A stretch of 64,000 nt of DNA, from the NCBI GenBank assembly GCA_963851385.1, contig CAWKPE010000015.1:62001-126000 (forward strand), written 5' to 3'. The notes beneath the pieces are model-generated. The model searched no databases and had not been told where the DNA came from. It saw only the letters and a list, made by a program, of their open reading frames with translations. The position numbers and the translations under genes are program-made. Each line of letters starts with the position of its first letter. Position 1 is the stretch's first letter. Source of the DNA: CAWEFA01 sp963851385 (GTDB lineage Bacteria; Bacteroidota; Bacteroidia; Bacteroidales; DTGW01). Of this stretch, positions 19,270 through 28,175 are shown one piece after another.

Positions 19270-20319
19270 GCGAATTAAGAGTTAAAAATAAAAATAATAA
19301 ATGCGGCTGCGATTCTGCCAAAGACATGCACAAGCAGGCCATTTGTAGAACGCACCTTTGATGCTCTTTGAATATCTGTATTCTCAATTAGCCAGTTGAA
19401 TAGTGATTCGATAGGTTGCCTAACACTAGATACAGCCTTTGAAAATAAATCATTTGCTGCCTTATCTCTTTGTCTAGTTTCCTGAGATTGACCTTTGATT
19501 GCTTTTACAGGCGTTAAAATCTCTGAATTAAAAGAATTTTTCAAATTTTCTTGTAATTCGGAATCATTGTAAATCTTATCGCCAAAAAAGTTTCGATTGT
19601 ATATTTCGCTCCAGTATTGCTTATGGACATTCAAATCATTTTCTGATGCCGGGGTAATAACAATGCTTTCAGGAAAAGGTAGATGATTTGGGCGTTGAAA
19701 AGCCAAAGCATGTAGCTTTAGGCCATTGTAGTACATACTTTTAGTAGAGCAATAACCTTTATCGGTAATTTCTAATGCAACAGAAGGTGTACGTTTTCCT
19801 GAACATGTAATAATTGGCAGTGAATCCATTAGACTTTTGTTTAGATCGCAATCTTCAGGACAAAAAGCAGACAAGAGATTATTGGTTAAAGTTTTAAATG
19901 CTTCAGAAAGCTTGTTTATACGCATAATAAAGGCTTCATAGGAAGGCAATAAAGGAAACCATGAACGAAGATGTTCGTTTGCAAACTCATGTATTTGCTT
20001 TATCTTTAAGCGTTGTTCAATTTTCATGGAGTACAAATAGATCGTCATTACTTCCTGATCAGTAAAATCAGGTTGGCTGTTGTTACTAAAACGCTCGCAG
20101 TTATATTTTAAATGAGAGTCGTACATATCGCAGATATACAGATAGATTGAAATTAATTTAAGTTCTTTTACCTTAGGAATCATACGGCAAGACATAGTTT
20201 GTTAGACATGCCTTAATGTATTGATTTCTAAGGTATTATAAAAATATTTTAACTATATTTTATTGACAATCAATGCTTTATATTGTTAATAACTTATTGG
20301 TTTTCAACTCTTAATTCGC
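19270..20319 (-). mobile_element. IS982-family insertion sequence, copy 1 (intact)
   Basis: A 1050-bp element with ends GCGAATTAAGAGTTAAAA and, as reverse complement, GCGAATTAAGAGTTGAAAA. A perfect 9-bp target duplication ATGAATTAT flanks it (19261-19269 and 20320-20328). It is inserted in the 3' flank of GT39 copy 2. The uninterrupted site survives at 4498-4506. Confidence 0.9.
19275..20195 (-). CDS. IS982-family transposase
   Basis: A 306-residue DDE transposase: 'DFTDQEVMTIYLYSM', 'LRSWFPLLPSYEAFIMRINK', 'LMDSLPIITCSGKR', 'GYCSTKSMYYNGLKLHALAF', 'FFGDKIYNDSE' and a C-terminal 'RQPIESLFNWLIENTDIQRA'. These match the layout of IS982 transposases, and the length is typical. The stop codon lies inside the terminal inverted repeat. 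The frame is intact, unlike the copy at 53 kb, so this one could still move both elements. Confidence 0.82.
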   Translation of the reverse strand: MSCRMIPKVKELKLISIYLYICDMYDSHLKYNCERFSNNSQPDFTDQEVMTIYLYSMKIEQRLKIKQIHEFANEHLRSWFPLLPSYEAFIMRINKLSEAFKTLTNNLLSAFCPEDCDLNKSLMDSLPIITCSGKRTPSVALEITDKGYCSTKSMYYNGLKLHALAFQRPNHLPFPESIVITPASENDLNVHKQYWSEIYNRNFFGDKIYNDSELQENLKNSFNSEILTPVKAIKGQSQETRQRDKAANDLFSKAVSSVRQPIESLFNWLIENTDIQRASKVRSTNGLLVHVFGRIAAAFIIFIFNS

Positions 20320-20394
20320 ATGAATTATAGATTATTGTAGTACAAACGTATAAATATCATTAATCAGTTATGGTTTTCAGGTTTAGTTTTCCTT
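20320..20394. repeat. Conserved non-coding block, copy 2
   Basis: Nearly identical to 4498-4572 over about 75 bp, although the adjoining GT39 coding sequences have clearly diverged. Its first nine bases are the right-hand IS982 target duplication. Confidence 0.85.
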
Positions 20395-22296
20395 AAAATT
20401 ATTAATTTTTTCCCAATGTATTTTATATAAACAGGCTGGATTAGTCTTACCTTCAACCCGCACCAATTCAAAAAGAAAAGGATATTTTTGAGATATTAGC
20501 GAGATATATCGTTTCATTGTATTTACTGTAAATTGCTTATTCCCATTCCATACACCCACATTTATCTTCGCGTCGATAATATAGTCTAATTTTTTAGAGT
20601 AAAATACATTAAGTAAGCTGTCAGGATACGCCACTATGCTTTTTGGGTCGTATTTTGCTAAATCACTTAATGTATCATAACTAAAGGTATTTAATAACTT
20701 ATACTGTGAAATTTTTGAAATCAAATCGTTTTTATTCAAAGAATTTAACTGTATAATCCCTAACCCGTTATTTTGTCTTATGAGAATTGCCCAGAAATTT
20801 TTTCTAAATATCAATTGTTCTTTCTTTGAGAGTTTGGAGCTGATTTCTTCCACCATAATTACTAATAGTGATGGTATTTCTTTAGCTGAAATAAGAAAAG
20901 AATCAACAGTAACAATAGGACATTGATAAATACCTGTAAATTCTCTACCTCCACCGTAAATAAAACTCATGGTAGGATAACGGCAACCAATAACGTCTTC
21001 ATTGGAAATGTTTTTTGAACACCATTCACTAAGCACCAGGTAATTTTTCCAATCATCCGAAAATCCATAATATTTATCTCCATTAACGTTTTTTACTAAA
21101 ACCGGAATGTTTTCATTTGCTTTGGATATTGTGCTTATAAAAGTCAGAATTATTATAAAAAAACCAACAATTACTGGTATTGCTTGCAAAAAAATACTTC
21201 TCCTTTTTATAAAAATTTCATTTAATCCTGAAAGAAAAACCAAAAATATTAAAGGAATATAAACCAGAATTAACCTGCCCTGATTTATATATGTCTGTTG
21301 GACTAAGAACGTAACACACATTGCAGATATAAAATAAATACAAATGAAGATCAAATATTTGTTAATTTTAATTACACTTCTTAGGATAAAATAAATGACT
21401 ATAAAGCAGATTATTGTCAGAAATATATTTGAGGATGAACCATCAGTCCTAAGACCAAGAAAGACTAATAAATGAGTTGAAATAAACTGATTGATGTTCT
21501 CAAAAAACCGAATTACATAACCAGTAAAAGTTTCTTTGCCTAATGCGGGTTGATAAGAATTTTTTAAATACATTCCTTCGTATGAACCACCGTAAAATAT
21601 GTGTGATGAACTCCAAAAAATTTTTTGATAGAGTGAATAAGGTAGTTGAAAGATTAAAAAGGAAATTAAACTTATTAAGGCAGAACTCCATTTTTTATAA
21701 ATTAAAAAATATATCACTACTGAGAAAATAAAAGTAATTCCGATATTTCTCGTATTAAATAATAAAAATGTAATGAAACCTAGGACTAACCAATTTTTCC
21801 AAAGATTAATAGGCTGAATACCCTTATTAATACTATCATCTAATTTTAAAAAATAATAAATGCAACAAATTTGTAATGCAAAATAGAGTGCTTCGCTATA
21901 TGTCAGGCTTGCAAATATGAGTATAAATGAATTAACTGATAAAAATAAAGTAACCAAAAGCAAAATATATGTTGGAATTCTATTGTTAAAAGTCTTATAA
22001 AAGAAATACAAATGAAAGACAATGCAAATTAGTGATACCAGTTTAAGAAAAAACAGCTTAATACCAAATATCCATACAAAAAAGCATAGAAAGATAGGAT
22101 AAAAAGAACCATGCCCTGAAGGAAACGCGATACCTTTTAAAAATTTTGAAGCTTCTTCTATATAATCAGAATCATCACCTCCACTACTAATTTTTACATC
22201 AAATAGAAGAAACGCAAATAAAACGCAAATAAACAAAGATGAATAAAATATTATGTCCTTCTTTGTTTCAAAAAATGAGATAATCTTCTGTACCAT
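20383..22296 (-). CDS. GT39-like multispanning membrane glycosyltransferase, copy 2
   Basis: A 637-residue paralogue of the 4561-6474 gene, collinear from end to end. It keeps the acidic loop motif 'GGDDSDYIEEASKFLKGIAF', the hydrophobic spans and the soluble C-terminal part ('GCRYPTMSFIYGGGREFTGI', 'RYISLISQKYPFLFELVRVE'). Many substitutions separate the copies, so the duplication is not recent at the protein level, yet the 3' non-coding flank is almost unchanged. Both copies look functional: no frame breaks, catalytic-loop acids retained. Two enzymes may act on different acceptors or successive steps of one surface glycan. In copy 2 the downstream tricorn gene is absent and IS982 abuts the flank. 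Confidence 0.8.
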   Translation of the reverse strand: MVQKIISFFETKKDIIFYSSLFICVLFAFLLFDVKISSGGDDSDYIEEASKFLKGIAFPSGHGSFYPIFLCFFVWIFGIKLFFLKLVSLICIVFHLYFFYKTFNNRIPTYILLLVTLFLSVNSFILIFASLTYSEALYFALQICCIYYFLKLDDSINKGIQPINLWKNWLVLGFITFLLFNTRNIGITFIFSVVIYFLIYKKWSSALISLISFLIFQLPYSLYQKIFWSSSHIFYGGSYEGMYLKNSYQPALGKETFTGYVIRFFENINQFISTHLLVFLGLRTDGSSSNIFLTIICFIVIYFILRSVIKINKYLIFICIYFISAMCVTFLVQQTYINQGRLILVYIPLIFLVFLSGLNEIFIKRRSIFLQAIPVIVGFFIIILTFISTISKANENIPVLVKNVNGDKYYGFSDDWKNYLVLSEWCSKNISNEDVIGCRYPTMSFIYGGGREFTGIYQCPIVTVDSFLISAKEIPSLLVIMVEEISSKLSKKEQLIFRKNFWAILIRQNNGLGIIQLNSLNKNDLISKISQYKLLNTFSYDTLSDLAKYDPKSIVAYPDSLLNVFYSKKLDYIIDAKINVGVWNGNKQFTVNTMKRYISLISQKYPFLFELVRVEGKTNPACLYKIHWEKINNFKEN

Positions 22297-22551
22297 ATGT
22301 CAATTTTTAAATTCTTTTAAAAGTAATTATTGAAATTAGATTTACAAAATCAGGACAGTTGTTTTATCCGTGTGAATTATTAAATGTATTTTTTATAATT
22401 ATTGAATTAAAGCATAATAAATTTTTTAATGACCAAAATGCATCCAAAAAAAATCGAAAAGTATTTACTAACTCTTAATCTATATATTTACAACCTTACT
22501 TTGTGCATTTACAGCATTGATGTTATCACTACACCTTGTTTTTGAATGGAT

Positions 22552-23691
22552 TTATTGGGTTAAAATCATTCGTTTGGTAACCACTTCCTTGTCGTCGGCT
22601 ATGAGGGTGTACAAATACATGCCGGGGCTAAGTTCGTACCCGTTAATGGTTATGCTTCCATTCCCCTTTGATGTAATTGGAATGGATTTGATCTGAACCC
22701 CGTTCATATTATAAACATATAATGTGGCATTCTGAACAGTTTCAGGTAAATAGTAACCAATATTTGTTGATTGTGAAAACGGATTGGGTTTATTTTGTTG
22801 AAGATACGGAACATTTGTTTGGTCAATTGTATTTTCAATTCCTGTATTTACCTTATCGCTTTTTAAAGAATTTGAATTTTTATTGTTTACTTGTTGAGTT
22901 AAATTATTTATTTGTGCTTGTTGTTGTTTTAGCGCTTCAAGGAGCAACGGGATGATAGAAATATAGTCTATACTTAATATTCCATTTTTATCTGTATAAA
23001 CTAAATCTGGAAATATTTTTTGTACATCTTGTGCAATGAATCCTATGTGTCGACGGTTATATAAAGCTGAATCAACAGAAACAATTGAAGTACTCTTACC
23101 AATTGTATCAGTTGTACTTTTGGAAGAATCTGGTTTTGATGTTGCAAGAAATTTAGCAGCGACAGTTTTTTTATTTGAAGGCAATTTTAAATTGTAAGTT
23201 ACTCCTTGCAATAAAAACACAGAATCAACAGGGCTATTATTTAAATTCTTGATGTTTAACTTTAAACGGGCATCAGAAGTATATGTTGTTGTCTGAACTC
23301 TAATTACGCCATTTACATCTAATTGGTACTGCGGATTTGTAGTATTCATCCCCACATACCCATTTGAAGATTTAATATATAATGGAGTTTGCGTAACACC
23401 AGCGTTTGCATCTGTTCTAAACCAAAGACATGGATAAAAATCAATAAATGCACCATAACCAGTATTTACGAGCATACGCAACCTTATGCCGGCATCACTT
23501 GTTGAGTTTATCCAATAAGAATTCCCAGCCGCAGTCCCTGGAATATATACACATCCATTAACATGAAGTGGCGCATATGGCGTTGATGTGCCACCAATCA
23601 TAACATATCCATTAGAAGTCATGTTTATCTGTGCTTTGGCCATATTAAAGAAAATCGCTATGGTCGTTAAAATAAGAAGTATCTTTTTCAT
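22552..23691 (-). CDS. Secreted fibre protein with S74 chaperone domain and T9SS sorting domain
   Basis: A 379-residue protein with a signal peptide (MKKILLILTTIAIFFNMAKA, then Q). The N-terminal part is fibre-like ('MIGGTSTPYAPLHVNG', 'GYVGMNTTNPQYQLDVNGVI'). A peptidase S74 / endosialidase-chaperone domain follows, with its signature 'TSDARLKLNIKNL' and 'RRHIGFIAQDVQKIFPDLV'. The end is a type A T9SS sorting domain ('NKPNPFSQSTNIGYYLPE', 'LSPGMYLYTLIADDKEVVTK'). S74 domains are intramolecular chaperones that help trimeric fibres fold and may be cleaved off. Having both S74 and T9SS signals at one C-terminus suggests a trimer exported through the T9SS. It is the last gene of a three-gene run with 25460 and 23718. 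Confidence 0.82.
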   Translation of the reverse strand: MKKILLILTTIAIFFNMAKAQINMTSNGYVMIGGTSTPYAPLHVNGCVYIPGTAAGNSYWINSTSDAGIRLRMLVNTGYGAFIDFYPCLWFRTDANAGVTQTPLYIKSSNGYVGMNTTNPQYQLDVNGVIRVQTTTYTSDARLKLNIKNLNNSPVDSVFLLQGVTYNLKLPSNKKTVAAKFLATSKPDSSKSTTDTIGKSTSIVSVDSALYNRRHIGFIAQDVQKIFPDLVYTDKNGILSIDYISIIPLLLEALKQQQAQINNLTQQVNNKNSNSLKSDKVNTGIENTIDQTNVPYLQQNKPNPFSQSTNIGYYLPETVQNATLYVYNMNGVQIKSIPITSKGNGSITINGYELSPGMYLYTLIADDKEVVTKRMILTQ

Positions 23692-23717
23692 AGTATTATT
23701 TTTTATAGTTATTTAAT

Positions 23718-25454
23718 TTATTTGTTTATTTTAAGTGTTGTGCCTGTTTTTGCCTGGAATAGAGGATTAATTATTATTCCATTGCCGTTTGTGTTAAAAA
23801 TAACAGGTGCGTTGTTGTTTATAGTAACATTCATAAGGTTTAACGTTGCACAACCATTAACAGTAGTACTGGAACTATATGTTACATTTTGAATATAATT
23901 GTATGGACTAACCCCGATTGTTACTTCATCTGCTGTTAAACCACCATCGCTTATATGCACAACGACTTTAACTTTAGCGTAAATATTACCGGAAGGATCA
24001 TACAACCAATTATAAGAAGGAAGGATGCCCGGAGTTGGAGGCCAATAATAATCGCAACCATTACATTGGGCATATGTGTATGTACCACCATTATAAAATA
24101 GAACTATTGACCAATCGTAACTATTTGCATAAGTTGGAGGGCTACTATATGTTGTAAATTGAGCGTAAAAACTTGCCTGTGAGCATGGAATAATAACAGT
24201 TGTATTTGATGGCAATGGGGCACCAGATGGTGGGTTCTGAATATGAACTTCATCGTTAATGCCAACTGAAACATCTTCTTTTGATAGAGTATACAATATG
24301 CCATTGCTAACATATGTTGTAAATGGTTCATATCCTGGAGAAGTTAAATTACTTGTATAAGGTGTACTGTTAAGAGTTGGTGAAAAAACAGATGGGTCTA
24401 TAGTATTTGGAAAATTATAGGGATTGCCTATATTTATCATTGTAAAACTTGAAATATCATTAATGTTAGTGTCTTCTATGCCATGGCCTAATTTGACAAA
24501 CTGAGGTTTACCAAAATTTACCGTATGTTGAGCAGGATCACACCGCACCCATTCACCAATTATCGGATAATAAATCTCACATGCTGCATGTCCCGCTGTT
24601 GTAGTTCCATCTCCACCTTTGTTCCAGGTCGTAGTTGATTGTGTAAATCCTGTTGGGAGAGGAACTGTTACTTCCTTTTTAATGAACTCACCGGAACAAA
24701 TCCTTGCAGGGATACCAATACTTCTACAAAATGCAGCCAGCAAGTTAGCGCCACCTTCACATTGGGTTGTTCTTGGATTAGAATTATAAACACTTAAAGC
24801 ATCTCTGGCAGTTGCATCATCTGAAAAAATGACATGGCTTTCAATCCAATGCGTCAAACAATAAATAGCGCTGATTAAACTTGTGCAGGTATCAGTCTGT
24901 GTTTTAGCTTCTGCCAGAATATTTACATTGCCGGACTGTATTCTGGGGGAAGCTGCAAGGTAATTCAATGCATCTCCACTTAATAAACTCCTGTCCAATG
25001 ATTTATTGAAAGGAATATATTTATTAAATGGCTGTGAAATATTTAATAAAGTCTTCATTTTACTGTATACAGCATGAATGGTGAAATAATTCGTTGTATG
25101 TGTCGCCGGGATAGTTAAACTAAGCGTACATATTCTCATAGTAGGATTGTAACTGACATTTGAAAATATTTTATTGTCAATAATAACATCGTCATTGGCT
25201 GTAATTACCGGATCACTAAAAACCTGTAAAGTATTGTTTAATATCTGGTCACCCTGAAATATTCCTATTACAAAATCAGTTGTTTTGAAATTATAAATCT
25301 TGTCTGAAGTGGAAGATTGTACTGTATAATCAATCTGGAAAGAAAAATCGTTGAAATCGATTTCTCCCTTTTCATAAATATAATAGGCAGTAGTTTGACA
25401 ATACAACTGATCCATTATCAGGTAAATTATGAATGTAATTATAAATTTTCTCAT
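23718..25454 (-). CDS. Secreted transglutaminase-like cysteine protein
   Basis: A 578-residue exported protein (signal MRKFIITFIIYLIMDQLYCQ). A transglutaminase-like core carries the Cys-His-Asp triad: Cys in 'TTQCEGGANLLAAFCRSIGI' (about 232), His in 'AGHAACEIYYP' (about 289) and Asp in 'VRCDPAQH' (about 306). Upstream 'LNYLAASPRIQSG' is also typical of such proteins. Beta-sandwich-like segments follow, with no clear T9SS end, although 'INPLFQAKTGTTLKI' resembles the adhesin-like tails of Bacteroidota surface proteins. Such proteins act as peptidases or cross-linkers; which one cannot be told here. The gene starts 5 bp after the preceding stop and 26 bp before the S74 gene, so the three are an operon. 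Confidence 0.78.
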   Translation of the reverse strand: MRKFIITFIIYLIMDQLYCQTTAYYIYEKGEIDFNDFSFQIDYTVQSSTSDKIYNFKTTDFVIGIFQGDQILNNTLQVFSDPVITANDDVIIDNKIFSNVSYNPTMRICTLSLTIPATHTTNYFTIHAVYSKMKTLLNISQPFNKYIPFNKSLDRSLLSGDALNYLAASPRIQSGNVNILAEAKTQTDTCTSLISAIYCLTHWIESHVIFSDDATARDALSVYNSNPRTTQCEGGANLLAAFCRSIGIPARICSGEFIKKEVTVPLPTGFTQSTTTWNKGGDGTTTAGHAACEIYYPIIGEWVRCDPAQHTVNFGKPQFVKLGHGIEDTNINDISSFTMINIGNPYNFPNTIDPSVFSPTLNSTPYTSNLTSPGYEPFTTYVSNGILYTLSKEDVSVGINDEVHIQNPPSGAPLPSNTTVIIPCSQASFYAQFTTYSSPPTYANSYDWSIVLFYNGGTYTYAQCNGCDYYWPPTPGILPSYNWLYDPSGNIYAKVKVVVHISDGGLTADEVTIGVSPYNYIQNVTYSSSTTVNGCATLNLMNVTINNNAPVIFNTNGNGIIINPLFQAKTGTTLKINK

Positions 25455-25459
25455 AGCTT

Positions 25460-26146
25460 CTAACGATTATCATATATATAAATTATTTCATGCTTATAGT
25501 AGAATATCACATACCTGATGCTATTTTTCATCCTTTCAATTTTGAAAATACTGTCTTGGGCTTTCAGCGTGGATAAGGTTTTAATATTATTCAAATCTTC
25601 TAATTTTTCCAAACATGCATATTGCACTTCTTTTAATGTAGAGCTTAACTGAAGCCCCCAGATAGGTAGTGAACAACCTCTGTCCATAAGTTCGCTTGAA
25701 GGATAAAGAGTGATACCTTGATTAAACATATAAGATTTTATTAAAATAACAATTTCCTGGCTTTCATTTGATGATAGACCAATCGTATTATAAAGCGAGT
25801 CGTTTAAAGCATTTTTTAATTCTGTATCTAATTCGAAATTTTTATCTTTTGGTTTGGATTTTTCTATAATTTTGAATTGATAATCATAGATTTTATTTTT
25901 CCTTAATATTTTTCGTATGGAATCGTCAATAAAATTTCCCTGTGAATTCTTAATAAACTTGCTTTTCCCAAAAATTATCCCTGTTATACTGTCAAAGTAA
26001 TTTTCATGATGCATTGGACGTAAAGCTTTTGATATTCTATAATCATTTGCTTTCGCTAAATATACATTGCGAAGTAGAGTATCTGTTTGTGCCCAATTTA
26101 GATTGGGTAAAAAACAAAAAAGAAATAAAAGAATTTTTTGTTTCAT
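25460..26146 (-). CDS. Secreted protein of unknown function
   Basis: A 228-residue protein with a signal peptide (MKQKILLFLFCFLPNLNWA, then QTD). The mature part is Lys-, Asp- and Ile-rich and mostly helical, with two Cys ('RGCSLPIWGLQ', 'QYACLEKLEDL'). I recognise no family. It is the first gene of the run 25460-23718-22552 (5-bp and 26-bp gaps), so it is probably made with the transglutaminase-like and S74 proteins. Just upstream lies the decayed gene at 26175-26465, so operon expression may now start from that gene's old promoter. Confidence 0.6.
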   Translation of the reverse strand: MKQKILLFLFCFLPNLNWAQTDTLLRNVYLAKANDYRISKALRPMHHENYFDSITGIIFGKSKFIKNSQGNFIDDSIRKILRKNKIYDYQFKIIEKSKPKDKNFELDTELKNALNDSLYNTIGLSSNESQEIVILIKSYMFNQGITLYPSSELMDRGCSLPIWGLQLSSTLKEVQYACLEKLEDLNNIKTLSTLKAQDSIFKIERMKNSIRYVIFYYKHEIIYIYDNR

Positions 26147-26174
26147 AAGTATAAGTTTTAATTAACTGTTAATT

Positions 26175-26465
26175 TTAATTTTCCCCGCTTATTCTGTCAA
26201 TAATTATAATTTCATTAGATGAATTACATAAGTAAGCAATCCTGTTTTCATCTAATATCTCGAAAGAAGTAGGCCCGAGACTTGCACCTGGCCCTGTCAT
26301 ATAAGGAATTCCGTCCGGTGTATTCCATTAAGTAAATGAAAATTATTTAACTTCAAATTTTGTTTGCATAGCGTCCATGTTAATAGCAGAACTGGTAAGA
26401 GTCTGAGCCTGTACACTCAGTCCTATAATAGCTTATACAAAAAATAAAATAGTTTTAGTTTTCAT
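26175..26465 (-). pseudogene. Decayed gene for a secreted protein
   Basis: The minus-strand frame from the ATG at 26465 reads 'MKTKTILFFV', stop, 'AIIGLSVQAQTLTSSAINMD', 'AMQTKFEVK', two stops within a few codons, 'WNTPDGIPYMTGPGASLGPT', 'SFEILDENRIAYLCNSSNEI', 'IIIDRISGEN', stop. The signal peptide, downstream mature sequence and in-frame stops mark a broken gene, truncated at 96 codons. The ending resembles the first blade of an NHL/propeller protein, but that is a weak guess. It is co-oriented with the genes below. Confidence 0.65.
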
Positions 26466-26826
26466 GATTTTGAGTTTAAATCCTTTAATACAAAGGAACT
26501 AAATTATTTATTATATGCAACAGTTATTCTTTATTTTTATGTAAGCATTGGTTTAAATATTGTTGTCCTCCGATTTCAGTACATATCGGTAATGGATTTG
26601 TAGGTTTATGTCAACTTCAGTCAAAAGCCGCTTGGATCCAAACGAATTTTCTTGAACCATGTAATTTGGTAAGTAGAATAAATTTATATTTTTCTATTAA
26701 TGAACTACCGTTTAGCTTGCTGCACGGTAGTTCATTATCATTACCTCAAAATCGTAATACTTTCCAACCAATAATAACTCGGCCTCAAGGTGTTGTTTTA
26801 ATTTTTCTTTAGCTTATCTCAATGAG
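26466..26826. other. Gene-free stretch with one strong inverted repeat
   Basis: 361 bp with no convincing gene. The only clear structure is the perfect 13-bp inverted repeat at 26699-26736. A 35-codon minus-strand frame (from the ATG near 26660, 'MVQENSFGSKRLLTEVDINL') has no supporting signals. Confidence 0.5.
26699..26736. terminator. Perfect 13-bp hairpin downstream of the flavodiiron gene
   Basis: AATGAACTACCGT (26699-26711) pairs with ACGGTAGTTCATT (26724-26736) across a 12-nt loop. It lies 90 bp beyond the stop of the minus-strand flavodiiron gene. No long T-run follows on either strand, so it may be a factor-assisted terminator or an mRNA-stabilising hairpin. Confidence 0.45.
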
Positions 26827-28023
26827 TCAGTTTGTTTTTAATTTTTCAGCAATCGCTTTACCATATTCAATACATGAAATAACAGCCTTTTCATCCGGTT
26901 CCCAATTTACTTTTAAACCTTCAGCAATTAATTCAAACCCTGCCTTTTTTAATGATTCATCAATTAATTGAATACATTCTCCGTGCCATCCGTAACAGCC
27001 AAATGATGCAGCCTTTTTATTCTTAAAACTTAATCCATTTATGACTTCCAGAATTCCTGCTATTGAATACAACACACCTTTATTAATAGTCGGTGAACCT
27101 ACCAGTATAGCTTTTGATTTGAATACTTCGGTAATAATATCGTTCTTATCAGTGTTTGAAGCATTAAATAACTTTACATTTACTTTTTTATCAATCAGTT
27201 TTATACCTTTTGCAATATTCTCGGCCATAATTCTTGTTCCGTTCCACATGGTATCATAAACGAGAGTAATTTGATTTTCCTGGTAATTGGCAGCCCATTC
27301 GGAATATTTTTGAACAATTTGCAGAGGATTATCATGCCAGATTACTCCGTGGCTTGTACAAATGATATCCAAAGGAAGATTTAAGGAAATAAATTCTTTA
27401 ATTTTTTTATCAACCAAATTACTGAATGGTGTGAGAATATTTGCATAGTATTTTATGGCTTCTTCAAACAATTCATTTTGATCAACAAGATCATTGAATA
27501 AAAATTCTGAACAATAATGTTGTCCAAAGGCGTCATTACTAAACAAAATATTATCTCCGGTAAGGTAACAAAACATAGTGTCGGGCCAATGAAGCATAGG
27601 CGCTTGGATAAATATCAATTCTTTTTTCCCTAAACTCAACTTATCTCCGGTTTTTACTGGTTTAAAGTTCCAGTCCTTATGAAAATGTCCTTTCAGAGAT
27701 TTTATACCAAATTCAGTACAATATACAGGAGTATCTGGAATTAATTCAAGTAATTCCGGCAAGGCTCCGCTATGATCGATTTCACCATGATTGGCAACTA
27801 TAAAATCAATTTTTTTCAAATCAATTTCTTTTGCCAGGTTATTTACAAATTCCGTTGCAAATGGTTTCCATACAGTATCAATTAGCACTATTTTTTCTTC
27901 TTTTACTAAATAGGAATTGTATGTTGTTCCCCTGTTAGTGGAAAGCTCATTACCATGAAATTTTCTTAATTCCCAGTCGGTTTTACCTAACCACCAGACA
28001 TTGTTCTTAATGTTTATCTTCAT
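26827..28023 (-). CDS. Flavodiiron protein (FprA-type O2/NO reductase)
   Basis: A 398-residue cytoplasmic flavodiiron protein. The N-terminal metallo-beta-lactamase-like domain supplies the di-iron ligands: 'NHGEIDH' (H79, E81, D83, H84), 'MLHWPDT' (H145), 'SNDAFGQHY' (D164) and 'TSHGVIWH' (H225). A C-terminal flavodoxin domain begins near residue 250 ('ITLVYDTMWNGTRIMAENIA', 'LVGSPTIN', 'ASFGCYGWHGE') and binds FMN. These enzymes reduce O2 to water or NO to N2O, protecting anaerobes and microaerobes, with electrons from rubredoxin or similar donors. No rubredoxin domain or gene is seen nearby. Length and all ligands are normal, so it should be active. It appears monocistronic. Confidence 0.95.
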   Translation of the reverse strand: MKINIKNNVWWLGKTDWELRKFHGNELSTNRGTTYNSYLVKEEKIVLIDTVWKPFATEFVNNLAKEIDLKKIDFIVANHGEIDHSGALPELLELIPDTPVYCTEFGIKSLKGHFHKDWNFKPVKTGDKLSLGKKELIFIQAPMLHWPDTMFCYLTGDNILFSNDAFGQHYCSEFLFNDLVDQNELFEEAIKYYANILTPFSNLVDKKIKEFISLNLPLDIICTSHGVIWHDNPLQIVQKYSEWAANYQENQITLVYDTMWNGTRIMAENIAKGIKLIDKKVNVKLFNASNTDKNDIITEVFKSKAILVGSPTINKGVLYSIAGILEVINGLSFKNKKAASFGCYGWHGECIQLIDESLKKAGFELIAEGLKVNWEPDEKAVISCIEYGKAIAEKLKTN

Positions 28024-28175
28024 ATATTTAATTTCTATTGTTTATGTTTATGAAAATATATTGAACCAATAATTAAAAGTGTGCACAAAATTATAAGAAT
28101 TTGCGTTTTATGTGTACTTAAATAAAACCACATGTGTCTTTTAGGATAATATCTAAATTCGACATTATATATTTT

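Noticed and set aside
26600..26720. 35-codon minus-strand frame near 26660
   Set aside because: It has no homology that I recognise, no promoter and an AT-rich context; open length alone is not evidence.
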